The translations under genes were made by a program, and so were the position numbers. The notes under the pieces were generated by a model. It did not search any database. It saw only the letters and a list, made by a program, of their open reading frames with translations, and was not told where the DNA came from. A DNA stretch of 53,950 nucleotides from Nitrospirota bacterium. GTDB lineage: Bacteria > Nitrospirota > Thermodesulfovibrionia > Thermodesulfovibrionales > JdFR-88. Position 1 is the stretch's first letter; each line of letters starts with the position of its first letter. The DNA lies in assembly GCA_021789735.1 (NCBI GenBank), contig JAJYJB010000005.1, positions 1-53,950 on the forward strand, read 5' to 3'. Positions 53,781 to 53,950 of this stretch are shown here, piece by piece.

Positions 53781-53950
53781 ATGAACTGGCTTTCACATAT
53801 AGCTGCCTTCACACACATCCTTGTTTTTTTGATTTGCAGTCGTTATTTCTATGTGTCCCCAAGATTTCTAAACAAAAAAAATTTAATAGACAGTTTCGTA
53901 ATGGCCAGCGGTACAGCATCGTTTTTAAACGCGATACTTTTTTCCAGATC
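53781..53950 (+). CDS. N-terminal part of an unrecognised membrane protein
   Basis: The frame opens at ATG 53781 and runs off the right edge after 56 codons: MNWLSHIAAFTHILVFLIC is a likely membrane helix, then YFYVSPRFLNKKNLIDSF and a second hydrophobic stretch near ASGTASFLNAILF. It is AT-rich like the gene before it. No family is recognisable from this fragment. Confidence 0.5.
   Translation, partial: MNWLSHIAAFTHILVFLICSRYFYVSPRFLNKKNLIDSFVMASGTASFLNAILFSR

Overview
The window comes from a GC-rich, Gram-negative, LPS-bearing, probably anaerobic or microaerophilic bacterium. Lipid A genes (lpxD, fabZ, lpxA, lpxI), heptosyltransferases, BamA/OmpH and an Mla/Pqi-like lipid transporter show an outer membrane. 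A B12-dependent (class II) ribonucleotide reductase, a class I hybrid-cluster protein and a haem-c sensor kinase point to low-oxygen life. Gene content (LpxI instead of LpxH, rny-ymdB next to 6S RNA, CimA, SerA-PurA) fits a deltaproteobacterial or Nitrospirota-like lineage. That placement is inference and cannot be settled from sequence reading alone.

Layout. 1-5.4 kb (minus): the 5' end of nrdJ, a tandem UspA protein, and an LPS inner-core operon (a WaaF-GmhB fusion, an unknown 229-residue protein, WaaC), then a small cupin. 5.5-13 kb: an MFS transporter, a small exported protein, glnA with a strong promoter and palindromic operator, purM, surE-pcm on the plus strand, a 59-residue protein, and ymdB. 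13-21 kb: rny and 6S RNA (minus), then dcd, pyrF and a PabB/TrpE-type chorismate enzyme. These are followed by a translationally coupled pair: a PhnD-like periplasmic protein and a haem-c histidine kinase. 21-23.2 kb: an intact DUF3313-type lipoprotein next to a decayed stretch (OprB porin and arylsulfatase remnants fused head to tail, plus a frameshifted small gene). 23.2-26.9 kb: a four-gene lipid transport operon whose permease carries a STAS domain. 27-33 kb: hcp with a CRP/FNR-type site exactly where an activator should bind, a lone ABC ATPase bracketed by repeat ends, asd, and a hybrid kinase. 33-40 kb: phoH2 and cimA (minus), then an aminotransferase-serA-purA operon. 40-43 kb: comF, a PHP phosphoesterase and a TPR membrane protein. 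43-50.6 kb: a lytic transglycosylase divergent from bamA-ompH-lpxD-fabZ-lpxA-lpxI, the envelope-biogenesis core. 50.6-53.1 kb: a TetR repressor with a palindromic operator on its own -10 box, overlapping an EmrB-type drug exporter. From about 53.3 kb base composition turns AT-rich and two unrecognised genes begin, probably the edge of an acquired island.

Between the genes there are at least two dispersed non-coding repeat families. One is a roughly 175-bp MITE-like element with inverted ends that abut stop codons. The other is a roughly 117-bp GC-rich element. Several minus- and plus-strand genes have a promoter -10 box 5-8 bases before the start codon and no Shine-Dalgarno sequence, suggesting leaderless messages. 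No tRNA, rRNA, CRISPR array or intact insertion sequence was seen.
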